From positions 62,001 through 126,000 of the forward strand of contig JAOUJW010000008.1 in the NCBI GenBank assembly GCA_029882975.1: a stretch of DNA of 64,000 bases. Reading direction: 5' to 3'. Below are positions 1 to 9,800 of the stretch, one piece after another; position 1 is the first letter of the stretch, and each line of letters begins with the position of its first letter. Origin of the DNA: Gammaproteobacteria bacterium (GTDB lineage Bacteria; Pseudomonadota; Gammaproteobacteria; SZUA-152). The position numbers and the translations under genes are program-made. The notes under the pieces were generated by a model. That model was not told the origin of the DNA, ran no database searches, and saw nothing but the letters and a program-made list of their open reading frames with translations.

Positions 1-852
1 GCTTTTCATGGTGGTTATTAAAGCTTCGGTGGGTACTTGCAGAAAGCGGGTATCGAAATTACCACTGATAGCCATGGGCCATTCCACCATGGCCGTCACT
101 TCATCCAGCAGATCATTATCGATGACTGCTGTTCCACCCAGTTGTGCAGCCGCCTCCAAAACCTGCGCCCTGACAGCTTCTTTGCGGGTGTCAAAATCCG
201 CCACCACCAAGCCTTGGGTTTCCAACAATGGAGAATATGCGTTGGGCTCGCCCAAATACAGAGTTTCCGGATGGTGAAAACGGTGACCCCGAGTGACCCG
301 GCCGCTGGTCAAGCCCATAATCTGTGCTTCTATAACTTGGTCACCGAATAGCAAAACCACCCAGTGCACCGGTCGCACAAACTGAGACTGAGAATCGCCC
401 CAACGCATACGTTTGGGTATGGGCAGTTTGTCCAGGCTGGCGTTGACTACATCAGCAATCAAATCCGTGGTAGGTTGCCCTTTTTCCTCGCTGTGATACA
501 CCAACCAGGCGCCTTTATCGGTTTTGCTGGTTTGCAAATCTTCCACTTGAACACCGCAAGATTTAGCAAACCCGGCGGCTGCCGGCGTGGGACAACCGTC
601 ATCGCCAAAGGCTGCCGTGACCGCAGGACCTCTACGCTCTACTATTTTGTCCTGTTGCGCAGCGTCCAACTGGCTCACCAAAACCGCCAAACGCCTGGGC
701 GTTGCATAGGAGTGCAATTGCTCATAGGACAAACCCAGTTTTTTTAAGCCATCACTGATACCCTGGGAAAACGCAGCGGATAACTGCCGCAAGGACTTCG
801 GTGGTAACTCTTCAGTACCGATTTCAATTAATAAGTCGTCTTTAACGCTCAT
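1..852 (-). CDS. glyS: Glycyl-tRNA synthetase beta subunit (N-terminal part, runs off the window)
   Basis: Beta chain of the bacterial alpha2-beta2 glycyl-tRNA synthetase, which charges tRNA-Gly in the cytoplasm. On the minus strand an ATG at 852 opens a frame that stays open to the window edge, so about 284 N-terminal residues are present and the C-terminal part lies outside. It begins MSVKDDLLIEIGTEELPPKS, the typical start of the family, and carries the motifs ATPRRLAVLV and RVTRGHRFHHP. The ATG directly abuts the glyQ stop codon (853-855), so the two subunits are cotranscribed and probably translationally coupled, as in other gammaproteobacteria. Confidence 0.96.
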   Translation of the reverse strand, partial: MSVKDDLLIEIGTEELPPKSLRQLSAAFSQGISDGLKKLGLSYEQLHSYATPRRLAVLVSQLDAAQQDKIVERRGPAVTAAFGDDGCPTPAAAGFAKSCGVQVEDLQTSKTDKGAWLVYHSEEKGQPTTDLIADVVNASLDKLPIPKRMRWGDSQSQFVRPVHWVVLLFGDQVIEAQIMGLTSGRVTRGHRFHHPETLYLGEPNAYSPLLETQGLVVADFDTRKEAVRAQVLEAAAQLGGTAVIDNDLLDEVTAMVEWPMAISGNFDTRFLQVPTEALITTMKS

Positions 853-1779
853 CTAGTTGCTCTCCCTTAATTCGGGTGAAAGCAACATGGGAAAACCCAA
901 CACTTCCCGAGCATCGAAGTAGGCTTGAGCCACGGCACGAGACAAGGCACGTACTCGCAATATATAGCGTTGCCGTTCAGTGACACTGATGGCGTGACGG
1001 GCATCCAGCAAATTGAAATAATGGGAAGCTTTTAGCACCATTTCATAGGCCGGCAAGGGTAAACCCTGGCCGATTAAATAATTGCTTTGGGCCTCACAAG
1101 CATCAAATTGAGCAAATAAATTGGCCACATCGGCGTGCTCAAAATTGTATGCGGACATTTCCACTTCGTTCTGATGGAATACATCACCATATGTGATTTT
1201 CCCCAGAGGTCCATCGGTCCACACTATGTCGTAAATACTTTGAACCCCTTGCAAATACATGGCTATACGCTCCAGACCATAAGTGATTTCACCCGTCACT
1301 GGGTTGCAGTCCAAACCTCCCACTTGTTGAAAATAGGTGAATTGGGTGACCTCCATACCGTTGAGCCAAACCTCCCAGCCCAAACCCCAGGCACCCAAGG
1401 TGGGAGACTCCCAGTTATCCTCAACAAAGCGGATATCGTGTTCCAGGGGATCAAACCCCAACATTCTTAGGGAACCAATGTACAATTCCTGAATGTTTTT
1501 CGGTGAAGGTTTTATCACCACTTGAAACTGGTAATAGTGTTGCAGTCGATTGGGATTGTCGCCATAACGACCGTCTGTGGGTCGACGCGAGGGTTGCACA
1601 TAGGCTGCACTCCAAGGTTCGGGACCAATGGCACGCAAAAAAGTGGCCGGATGGAAAGTACCGGCGCCGACTTCCATATCATAAGGCTGTAAAACCACAC
1701 AGCCTTGTTCTGCCCAGTACTCCTGCAAGGCTAAAATCAGGTCCTGAAAGCTGGATATGGATTTGTTTGATGCAGACAT
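853..1779 (-). CDS. glyQ: Glycyl-tRNA synthetase alpha subunit
   Basis: Catalytic class II alpha chain that forms glycyl-adenylate and pairs with GlyS. The 308-residue product begins [20 protein letters not shown] and contains [27 protein letters not shown] and the conserved stretch [19 protein letters not shown] chose ATG 1779 because it aligns with the short N-terminus of known GlyQ proteins; an upstream in-frame start at 1866 would add 29 residues unlike the family. It is the first gene of glyQS and is divergent from the carboxylate-amine ligase gene at 1972, with about 190 bp of shared promoter space. Confidence 0.96.
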   Translation of the reverse strand: MSASNKSISSFQDLILALQEYWAEQGCVVLQPYDMEVGAGTFHPATFLRAIGPEPWSAAYVQPSRRPTDGRYGDNPNRLQHYYQFQVVIKPSPKNIQELYIGSLRMLGFDPLEHDIRFVEDNWESPTLGAWGLGWEVWLNGMEVTQFTYFQQVGGLDCNPVTGEITYGLERIAMYLQGVQSIYDIVWTDGPLGKITYGDVFHQNEVEMSAYNFEHADVANLFAQFDACEAQSNYLIGQGLPLPAYEMVLKASHYFNLLDARHAISVTERQRYILRVRALSRAVAQAYFDAREVLGFPMLLSPELRESN

Positions 1780-1971
1780 AGTGTTTTCCGGAATTATTAT
1801 TGCAAAGGGCGCTAAGTATAACCCGCGGATTTGCTTGCTGAAAACCGTCCCTGCGATTACAGCCACAGAAATTTAAAGCTTTTCCATCAATGTGCCGATT
1901 TGTTTTCATGAAACCTGCGTAAGCTGTTGTATGAGCTAGAATAAAAACATGCACCTTGAAGAGGCGGACCC

Positions 1972-3408
1972 ATGGGACAGGAAATCTCCCGGATCCAGTT
2001 TGAACAACGTCATTTCGACCGGTTCGAAAACCGCTTAGCCGAAGAAACCCGGTTATTGTCCCAATGGTTTGCGGAAAATCGCTTTTGTGATGACCGATTT
2101 GCTTCCGGCTTCGAGTTGGAAGTCTGGATTGTGGACCGGAACGCCAAACCCCAGCCCATTAACGAAAAACTGATCCAAACCATGGCAAATCCCATGGTCA
2201 CCCAGGAACTGGCCGCTTTCAATATCGAATTCAATTTTGGCGCCGAAACCCTAAAAAACAGCGCATTCACCCACCACCGGGAGGAGATGATGCAGCTGTG
2301 GCGACACGGCAGTGCCACTGCGAAAAACCTCGATAGCCAATTGGCGATGATCGGAATTTTGCCCACGGTGAAAAGCACTGACTTGACCATGGCCAATGTA
2401 TCGTCAATGAAACGCTATGCGGCTCTTAACGAACAAGTATTACGTATGCGCAATGGTCGACCACTGCGGTTGGATATACACGGTAATGAGATCCTGCGTT
2501 TAAGCCATGAGGATGTCATGCTGGAATCGGCAACCACATCTTTTCAAATTCACCTGCAAGTACCCATCTCCAAGGCTCTGCGCGCCTATAATGCATCCAT
2601 CATACTATCGGCCCCCGTGGTCGCTGTCGCAGCCAACTCGCCCTATTTATTTGGAAAGAACTTGTGGTCAGAAACGCGTATCCCCCTGTTTGAACAATCG
2701 GTGGAAGTGGGTGGATACGGTGATGCGTCCCAAGGTCCCATGCGGCGCGTGTCTTTTGGTTCCGGTTATGCCCGTGAATCTTTGATGGAAATTTTCGAAG
2801 AAAATTACCAACACTTCCCCGTTTTACTACCTATGTTGCAGCAAGAGCCTTTAGAACATTTTGCCAATGTGCGCCTCCACAATGGCACCCTATGGCGCTG
2901 GAACCGCCCTCTGATCGGCTTGGGGGATAAATTACCTCATATTCGTATCGAACATCGTGTCGTACCGGCCGGCCCCACGCTGGAGGACAATCTGGCCAAT
3001 GCGGCCTTTTATTACGGCCTGGTTTACGCCCTGGCACAACAACAACCTGCGCCGGAAACCCAACTGCCGTTTGAGTTGGCGCGGGACAATTTCTACCGAG
3101 CCGCTCAATATGGCCTGGATACCAACATTGTGTGGCTGGATGGTAAAAAAATCAAAATTCAAACCTTGATTCTCAAAACACTACTGCCTTTGGCCGCCAA
3201 AGGTCTACAACGACTTCAAGTAGACCAAACGGACATTGATCGCTATTTGACAATTATTGAATCCAGAACCGTGAATAACTGCACCGGCGCCGAATGGCAA
3301 CGGGCATTTGTCTGCCGCTACGGCCCCGATATGGAAAAACTCACCACCAGCTACATTGAAAATCAAGAATCCGGGCTGCCGGTACACAACTGGGGTATCA
3401 ATCGCTGA
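1972..3408 (+). CDS. GCS2-type carboxylate-amine ligase (glutamate-cysteine ligase-like)
   Basis: A 478-residue protein resembling the glutamate-cysteine ligase 2 family (EgtA/YbdK-like), ATP-dependent enzymes that join an amine to the gamma-carboxylate of glutamate or a similar acid. Visible features are the N-terminal FASGFELEVWIVD block, with the Glu-x-Glu pair expected for metal/ATP binding, ATTSFQIHLQVP near residue 190, and RIEHRVVPAGPT near residue 328. The start has a purine-rich stretch (GAAGAGGCGGA) about 5 nt upstream. The next gene, an M14 hydrolase, begins 12 bp downstream, implying a two-gene operon. gshB is in the window 59 kb away and no classical gshA is seen, so this could supply gamma-glutamylcysteine; another amide product is equally possible. 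Confidence 0.75.
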   Translation: MGQEISRIQFEQRHFDRFENRLAEETRLLSQWFAENRFCDDRFASGFELEVWIVDRNAKPQPINEKLIQTMANPMVTQELAAFNIEFNFGAETLKNSAFTHHREEMMQLWRHGSATAKNLDSQLAMIGILPTVKSTDLTMANVSSMKRYAALNEQVLRMRNGRPLRLDIHGNEILRLSHEDVMLESATTSFQIHLQVPISKALRAYNASIILSAPVVAVAANSPYLFGKNLWSETRIPLFEQSVEVGGYGDASQGPMRRVSFGSGYARESLMEIFEENYQHFPVLLPMLQQEPLEHFANVRLHNGTLWRWNRPLIGLGDKLPHIRIEHRVVPAGPTLEDNLANAAFYYGLVYALAQQQPAPETQLPFELARDNFYRAAQYGLDTNIVWLDGKKIKIQTLILKTLLPLAAKGLQRLQVDQTDIDRYLTIIESRTVNNCTGAEWQRAFVCRYGPDMEKLTTSYIENQESGLPVHNWGINR

Positions 3409-3420
3409 CATAGGAATCAT

Positions 3421-4461
3421 ATGCTTCATATAACAGACCAATTACCCGAGGGTTTTTTGCAGACCGGACCACAGGAGCTACACAATATTCTGTCCGGACC
3501 GACCCTGATACACTTGCAAGGTAGACGCCAACAACCTTTGTTTGTCTCGGTTCTCTTACACGGCAACGAAACCACCGGGTTTTACGCAGTGCAAAAACTG
3601 TTACAAAAATATTCCCATCAAGCTCTACCGCGCTCACTATCTCTGTTTGTGGGTAATGTTACCGCAGCACGGACCGCCGAACGCCGCCTCAATGGCCAAG
3701 TGGATTACAACCGCGTCTGGCCCCACAGAGGCTTCAGTCATGATTCAGTGGAATGTAATATGATGGGACAGGTTGTTCAAGAAATGCAACAACGTGATGT
3801 TTTTCTCAGTGTGGACATACACAACAATACCGGACTCAATCCACACTATGCCTGTATTAATCGGCTGGATAATGCCTTTTATCATCTAGCTACGTTATTC
3901 AGCCGCACAGTAATCTATTTTGTGCGTCCCAAGGGAGTTCAGTCCCAGGCGTTTGCCGAATTGTGTCCGGCAGTGACTGTGGAATGCGGCCAAACCGAAA
4001 ACCACCACGGTATAGAGCATGCGTTGGAATATTTGCAGGCCTGCCTGGATCTGTCTGAACTACCAACACACCCTGTCCATACCCAGGATATGGACCTATT
4101 TCACACAGTAGCCACCGTAAAAGTTGCGCCGCATATTCGATTTAGTTTTAGTGAGGAGAGCGTTGATTTGTTGTTCGAGTCCCGCCTTGACCTGATGAAC
4201 TTCAGTGAATTAAAAACCGGTACGCGCTGGGGAAAAGTCAATGTTCCAGATGATGCAGACCCGGTGCTGACGGTAATGAGTGAAACCGGTGAGGATGTGG
4301 TCCATCGCTATTTCCGCCAGCGCAATGGCGAACTGCTCACCACCGGTCCTATCATGCCTTCCATGTTAACCACCCAGGAAGATATCATCCGAAAAGATTG
4401 TCTTTGTTACCTTATGGAGCGCATGCCTCTTAAAGACGCTGAGGCAGCTGAATTATCTTAA
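3421..4461 (+). CDS. M14-family zinc hydrolase, succinylglutamate desuccinylase/aspartoacylase type
   Basis: A 346-residue metallo-hydrolase expected to cleave an acyl-amide or gamma-glutamyl-like bond. The zinc signature is visible: HGNE at residues 47-50 provides the first two ligands (His47, Glu50), and DIHNN near residue 132 provides the third His (about 134). TVECGQ near residue 186 holds a candidate catalytic Glu. No signal peptide is seen, so it should be cytoplasmic. The gene follows the GCS2-like ligase by 12 bp on the same strand, so an amide-forming and an amide-breaking enzyme are coexpressed. The substrate cannot be read from the sequence; AstE-type arginine catabolism is unlikely because no other ast gene is nearby. 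Confidence 0.8.
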   Translation: MLHITDQLPEGFLQTGPQELHNILSGPTLIHLQGRRQQPLFVSVLLHGNETTGFYAVQKLLQKYSHQALPRSLSLFVGNVTAARTAERRLNGQVDYNRVWPHRGFSHDSVECNMMGQVVQEMQQRDVFLSVDIHNNTGLNPHYACINRLDNAFYHLATLFSRTVIYFVRPKGVQSQAFAELCPAVTVECGQTENHHGIEHALEYLQACLDLSELPTHPVHTQDMDLFHTVATVKVAPHIRFSFSEESVDLLFESRLDLMNFSELKTGTRWGKVNVPDDADPVLTVMSETGEDVVHRYFRQRNGELLTTGPIMPSMLTTQEDIIRKDCLCYLMERMPLKDAEAAELS

Positions 4462-4482
4462 AAAACTCTATATTCCGTTTTC

Positions 4483-5247
4483 TTATTCGGGCTTTACACC
4501 GACATACTCGCTGAATATCCCCATATCACAATAACGTCGATTATCCAAAAAGCCACTGTTTGCCATGGCTTTCATTATATCATCGGGTGGTACGCAATTT
4601 TCGATGGTATCCCAAAAGTAGGTCATCAACGTTTCCGCGTCTTTGGTACCCGAGCCAATGCGGGCTATTTTGGGAACAATGCGGCGCATATAAAACTTGA
4701 GGAATCGGTTAACGAAGGCAGACTTGTGCCGAGTCAATTCCATAACCAATACCGTGCCGCCCGGTTTTAAAACTCGCAAGTATTCGTCAAAAGTGGCGTG
4801 AAGATCATCCACATGGCGCAAAGCATAACCCATACTAAGAAAATCGAAAGAATTGTCGGGAAACGGTAAGTGCGCGGCATCGGATTGAATAAAAGGAATC
4901 TGCACAGTTTTTTTGGCTTCCAACATCATATTGGCGCTTCGATCCAAACCTGTCACAGAACCACCGGGACCCACAATGCGTAGGGCGGCTTTAGCCACCG
5001 GTCCGGTTCCCGTGGCAATATCCAACATGGCGTCATCTTGTTTCAATCCAGCCCGTAACAAAGCTTTGTGTCGATACCAATTCCCCGATCCAAACGACAT
5101 GGCGCGAATAATCCAATCGTAGTGGCACGCCGTTTCATCAAATAACCATGAAACGAACCCCCGTCTATGTTGTTCGTCTGCATAGTACTGCTGCAACGGC
5201 GGGTGAGGAATTAATTCAGACTTGTCTCTGTGGGCTTGGGATTCCAT
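4483..5247 (-). CDS. SAM-dependent methyltransferase, UbiE/COQ5-like
   Basis: A 254-residue class I methyltransferase. Motif I is LDIATGTGPVA (about residues 75-85), followed by VTGLDRSANMMLEAK, then FDFLSMGYALRHVDD and LRVLKPGGTVLVMEL, which is the motif order of UbiE, the C-methyltransferase of ubiquinone/menaquinone synthesis. An N-terminal extension of about 40 residues and divergence in motif I make a paralogue or a different quinone-like substrate possible. It converges on the M14 hydrolase gene (21 bp gap) and is divergent from the chorismatase gene at 5609, which makes 3- or 4-hydroxybenzoate-type products. This context supports a role in aromatic or quinone methylation. Confidence 0.7.
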   Translation of the reverse strand: MESQAHRDKSELIPHPPLQQYYADEQHRRGFVSWLFDETACHYDWIIRAMSFGSGNWYRHKALLRAGLKQDDAMLDIATGTGPVAKAALRIVGPGGSVTGLDRSANMMLEAKKTVQIPFIQSDAAHLPFPDNSFDFLSMGYALRHVDDLHATFDEYLRVLKPGGTVLVMELTRHKSAFVNRFLKFYMRRIVPKIARIGSGTKDAETLMTYFWDTIENCVPPDDIMKAMANSGFLDNRRYCDMGIFSEYVGVKPE

Positions 5248-5608
5248 AATTCGAGAATACTCTCAGTAAAATAGTGGTTAGGATCTATGTCTTTTCTGAC
5301 AAAGAGTTTAGCTTCTGAACCTTTTGCTTGTCAGTGCTGCGAATTATACAGATTGCCGATTCACAAAGGTATGGAAAACCTCACATTTATTTTTCAACAC
5401 TCTAATCTACTGTATAATGTTGCTTTCGATGTTGATTCTTATACTGTATATATTGCGACCAATATCCAATGATAAGCTATACTAAACAGCGAGTTACACT
5501 TTAGAATCTGAGAGTGAATCCATGGTTAATATGGCACGTTTTTTTAATGGTTTGACTTAATAAAATCGACAATTATTTTTAAAGCACTTTAGATATTGGT
5601 TTCTACGG
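5248..5608. other. Divergent intergenic region between methyltransferase and chorismatase genes
   Basis: An AT-rich 361-bp gap with no convincing gene. A perfect TATAAT lies on the plus strand near 5415, but I see no good -35 at the right distance. A TTGACT at 5552-5557 could be a -35 for the chorismatase gene, although the matching -10 is poor. No riboswitch or terminator hairpin is evident. It presumably carries the divergent promoters of its two neighbours. Confidence 0.4.
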
Positions 5609-6625
5609 ATGACAAAAGCTGAATTAGCCCCAAAAGCAAACAAAAACCGTGCTTCGGTAAGTTGTGCCCTTGTTCCAACAGACCAAGTCCCGCAACAGGA
5701 TGAAAACCTGCTCGGGGTTGTTACCTTTGGTTCCCAGCATACCAGCCAAAACATAGCCCCTGAACTCACCCATATTAATGTTGATCTGGCCTATTGCGAG
5801 CATCCGGTTGCAGAACTTTGGTACAGCAACGAAGTCGTTCAAAGGGGTCATTGCGGCAACATCCGTTACTCACGCAATGAGCAACTGCTCTTCGGCTGCA
5901 TTGATGTGGCGGGAAACGACCTGAAAAGCTTGACCGAAGAAATCTATTTGTCCATTTTCGAGTTCTTAAAACAGCAACAAACCCCGCATATATTACGCAT
6001 TTGGAACCACTTCCCCGGCATTAATGAAACCGGTAAGGAATTGGAGCGCTACCAGGAATTCTGTGTGGGTCGTTTCGCGGCCTTTCAGCGATTTTATGGA
6101 GAAAAATTCCAGCAGCAGATTCCTGCGGCCAGCGCTATCGGCACCTATTCCGGCGGAGTCTCTGTGTATTTCATAGCCACTGTAGAGCCGGGTATTTACC
6201 TGGAAAATCCACGCCAAGTCGCAGCCTACCACTACCCGGCTCAATATGGACCCTGTAGCCCTTCCTTTGCTCGCGCAACACTGTTTCAATCCGTCGATCC
6301 GCATACTCTGTTTTTATCCGGTACCGCCAGCGTGGTTGGGCATGAAAGTCTACATCCGGGTGATGCCGACAAACAGCTGCAAGAAACACTCAACAATATC
6401 AGCAATTTATTAAATCACGATAAAATCCGGGAATACCATTACAAACCGCCTCTATTTCCACTGATTAAGATATATTTACGGGAACAAAGCTTTCTATCGG
6501 AACACCTTAAACAAACCGTACGCCACTTTTTTGGATCTGAAACACCACTACTTTTTCTACAGGGTGATATTTGTCGTAACGATTTGCTCCTTGAAATCGA
6601 AGGCATGGTCAATTACACGGCTTGA
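5609..6625 (+). CDS. Chorismatase of the FkbO/Hyg5/XanB2 family
   Basis: A 338-residue protein that I assign to the chorismatases, which hydrolyse chorismate to pyruvate plus 3-hydroxybenzoate, 4-hydroxybenzoate or dihydroxycyclohexadiene carboxylate depending on the subfamily. Supporting blocks are IWNHFPGIN, ERYQEFCVGRF, PAASAIGTYSGG, NPRQVAAYHYPAQYGPCSP and LFLSGTASVVGHES (roughly residues 130-250), and the length matches XanB2. The subtype cannot be decided by eye. It lies head-to-head with a UbiE-like methyltransferase gene, and no ubiC is in the window, so it may feed 4-hydroxybenzoate into ubiquinone as XanB2 does. No aryl-polyene genes are adjacent. Confidence 0.75.
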   Translation: MTKAELAPKANKNRASVSCALVPTDQVPQQDENLLGVVTFGSQHTSQNIAPELTHINVDLAYCEHPVAELWYSNEVVQRGHCGNIRYSRNEQLLFGCIDVAGNDLKSLTEEIYLSIFEFLKQQQTPHILRIWNHFPGINETGKELERYQEFCVGRFAAFQRFYGEKFQQQIPAASAIGTYSGGVSVYFIATVEPGIYLENPRQVAAYHYPAQYGPCSPSFARATLFQSVDPHTLFLSGTASVVGHESLHPGDADKQLQETLNNISNLLNHDKIREYHYKPPLFPLIKIYLREQSFLSEHLKQTVRHFFGSETPLLFLQGDICRNDLLLEIEGMVNYTA

Positions 6626-6817
6626 ATTTCACTGAGCTATCCGCCTCGCAAAACCCAAATTGTGTCTTTACCCAAGGCAGCTCAGGCTGAGCATAATTAT
6701 TGCATCCATCCTTTTTTGCCCCAACCCTGGTATAAAACCGTAAGTTGATCTATGTTTTTCAAATAGTTAAACCGGCAATGGGCGATACTCGCAGCGAAAA
6801 CCAAGGACAAAAATCGG

Positions 6818-9800
6818 GTGGTAATGAATCCAAGATTGCAAAATTATTCGCGAGTGGCGCTGTTGCTCTGTGCCTGCTGTTCCGTGGAGGCAAAAGCGCA
6901 AACAAAAACCTACGTCATTGCCTCCTCCAATAATTTTCCACCCGTGAATTTTATCAATGTCGACGGTAAATTAAGCGGTTTCGGCAAAGAACTGTCCACG
7001 GCGGTGGCCAAGGCCGCAGGAATATCCGTTACTTATAAACACAGTGACCAATGGACAGAAGTTTTACAGTGGCTGCAAAACGGTGATGCGGACTTTCTCC
7101 ATGACGCCGGCTATACCAGTGAAAGGGATAAAACTCTGGATTTCAGCGACCCTATACTGGAAATGCCGGAAATCATCATTGTTAGAAAAGGCCGCCGTGA
7201 TATCCAAGACCTGGACTCTCTCCAGGGTAAAAAGGTCGCCTGCGTAAATGAACACATCAGCCACCAATATTTAAAAACACTTCCTGGAATCCAGTGCCAT
7301 CTGGTTGGTACACCTGCGCAAGCATTGAGTGATTTGGTAGCCGGATATGTGGATGCCTTCGTGTACCCGGCACAAGTTACTCGTCATCTGGCCTTTCAGT
7401 TACGGCTGGAAGATCAGATCGACTACGTATCCCACCCCCTGCGTATTTTAACCTGGTCCATGGTAGTACGCGAAGGTAACGCGGTGTTATTACAGCAATT
7501 GAACTTCGGTTTGGCGCAGGTAAAATCCAGCGGTGAGTACAACGTTATCTATGATAAATGGTTCGGTAGTCGCGTCCTCACCGGCTATACCCAACAGGAA
7601 TACCACACCCTGTTATTTTTATCGGTTCTTATTGGCATTTTGTTGTTAACGATTGTCATTCTGTTTAATTACCGAAAACTGAAACTGTCTCACTCTCTCA
7701 TACATCAAGAAAAGAACCGTTATCGGCAGCTTACTGAGCAACTCCAACAGTCAGAAGAACAGCTTGAACAACAAAATCACATTTTGGAATCCATTTTTAC
7801 CAGCTTACCGGATGCCATTATTTTGACCGACCACCAGCAGTCTATTGTTATGTTGAATCCATCCGCTGAAAAAATGTTCGGTTATACACAAAGCGAAATT
7901 ACCGGACAAAACCTCCAATGTTTATGTAATACCAACAAGGTGATGCACTTCTCCCTGGAGAATACCGAACACGTTTCGCAGTTTCAGATCGAATTCAAAC
8001 GAAAAAATGGTTCAATTTTTACCGCTAAAGTCTTTGGCGTTAAAAAAACACCTCCCACCGGGTTTGCAAATCTTCTGTTTATAAAAGATATCAGCCAACA
8101 ATTGACCTCCGAGTCCTATTTACGTCGCCTCAATCGTACCTTGACCACTTTTATAGAAACCCGTCATGTGATTATTCGCTCAGATAACGAGCGGCAATTA
8201 CTACAGGGGATTTGTGAGGTTTTGATTAATACCGGCGGCTATCGGTTTGCCTGGGTTGGAATACTGGATGAGTCCCAAACCTGCGTGCAGCCACTGGTTC
8301 AGGCAGGTACGGAAAACGGTTATCTGGAACAGCTTAGGAATAACAAGAATAGAAAGTGCGACAATCCTATCGAAACCGCCATACGCAGCGGTAACACTTG
8401 TGTATCCGAAAATCTGCTTAAAGACGCTGCCATCTCTCCTTGGAAAGAAAATGCTGCCAAAAGCGGTTTTGCCTCTTCAGTCACCCTACCTTTATACAAA
8501 GAAGGTATTGTGTTTGGTTGTTTAAACATCTACGCAGACAAACCCAGTGCATTCGATGCCGAAGAACTTAATTTATTGGAAGAATTGGCTGATGATGTCT
8601 CCTTTGGCATTTCAGCGCAGAGCGCAAAAAGTGAGCTGGACCTGGCCATATTGCAGCGGGCCAGCATCATGGACAGTGTTCAGGATGTTGTTTATCAAAT
8701 TAGTCCCCAAGGCAAATTGGTTTTTTGGAATCAGCGCTTTTCCCTGGTCTCCGGCTACAGCCACGCGGAGCTGGAAAACATGGATGCTTTGAATTTTTTC
8801 CCAGAAGAACAACGCCTACTCGTCAGCGATGCCATACAGCGCTGTTTCGACTTAGGATACACAGAGGTGGAAGCCTCGCTAAAAACCAAGGATGGCACCC
8901 TGATACCTTACCAATTCAGCGGATCTCCCACCATGGACGAAAATCAAAACATCATTGGTATCACGGGTGTGGGTCGTGATCTGACCGATTCCAAGCAGGC
9001 AGAACAGGAGAAATTGAACCTGCAAACCCAATTGCAGCATGCCCAAAAAATGGAATCTATCGGTCAATTGACCGGTGGTATTGCCCACGATTTCAATAAT
9101 ATTCTCGCATCCATCATGGGCTACACCACCCTGGTGATGGATTTTATTACCCGGGACTCCAATGAAAAACTCAACAGCTATCTACAACAGGTAATGAAAG
9201 CCAGTGAACGGGCCAGGGATTTGGTGAAACAAATGTTAGCCTTCAGCCGTGGAACAGAGACAGAATTGAAATCCACATCACTGCTGCCTTTGTTGCAGGA
9301 ATCCATCAACATGCTCCAATCCACTCTGCCATCCACTGTGGAAATCACTCAAGACAATCAAGAAGGTATACCTAAAATCATGGCCGATTCGGTACAACTG
9401 AATCAAGTTGTCCTAAATCTGTGTATTAATGCCCGCGATGCCATGAACAATAAGGGTACCATTCGTATCGAAACGAAAAACACCAACCTGAAACGACAAG
9501 AGTGCTCATCCTGTCATCATGTTTTTTCCGGTGACTTTGTAGAATTGAGTATTGGTGATACGGGTAAGGGTTTGAGCCCGGATATATTAGGTAAAGTTTT
9601 TGAGCCCTTTTTCACCACCAAAGAAATCGGTAAAGGCTCCGGCATGGGTTTGGCTATGGTTCACGGCATTATTCACAAACACAATGGGCACATATTGGTG
9701 GAGAGCGAAGCGGAAAAAGGCACTCGCTTCAGGCTTCTGTTCCCTAAAAATGAAGTTGTCAGCATAGAAGAAGGTTCCAACGTTAACAAGGTGTCGGGTC

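Noticed and set aside
5287-5472. A 61-codon frame upstream of the chorismatase gene
   Set aside because: Short, AT-rich, no ribosome site and no similarity I recognise.
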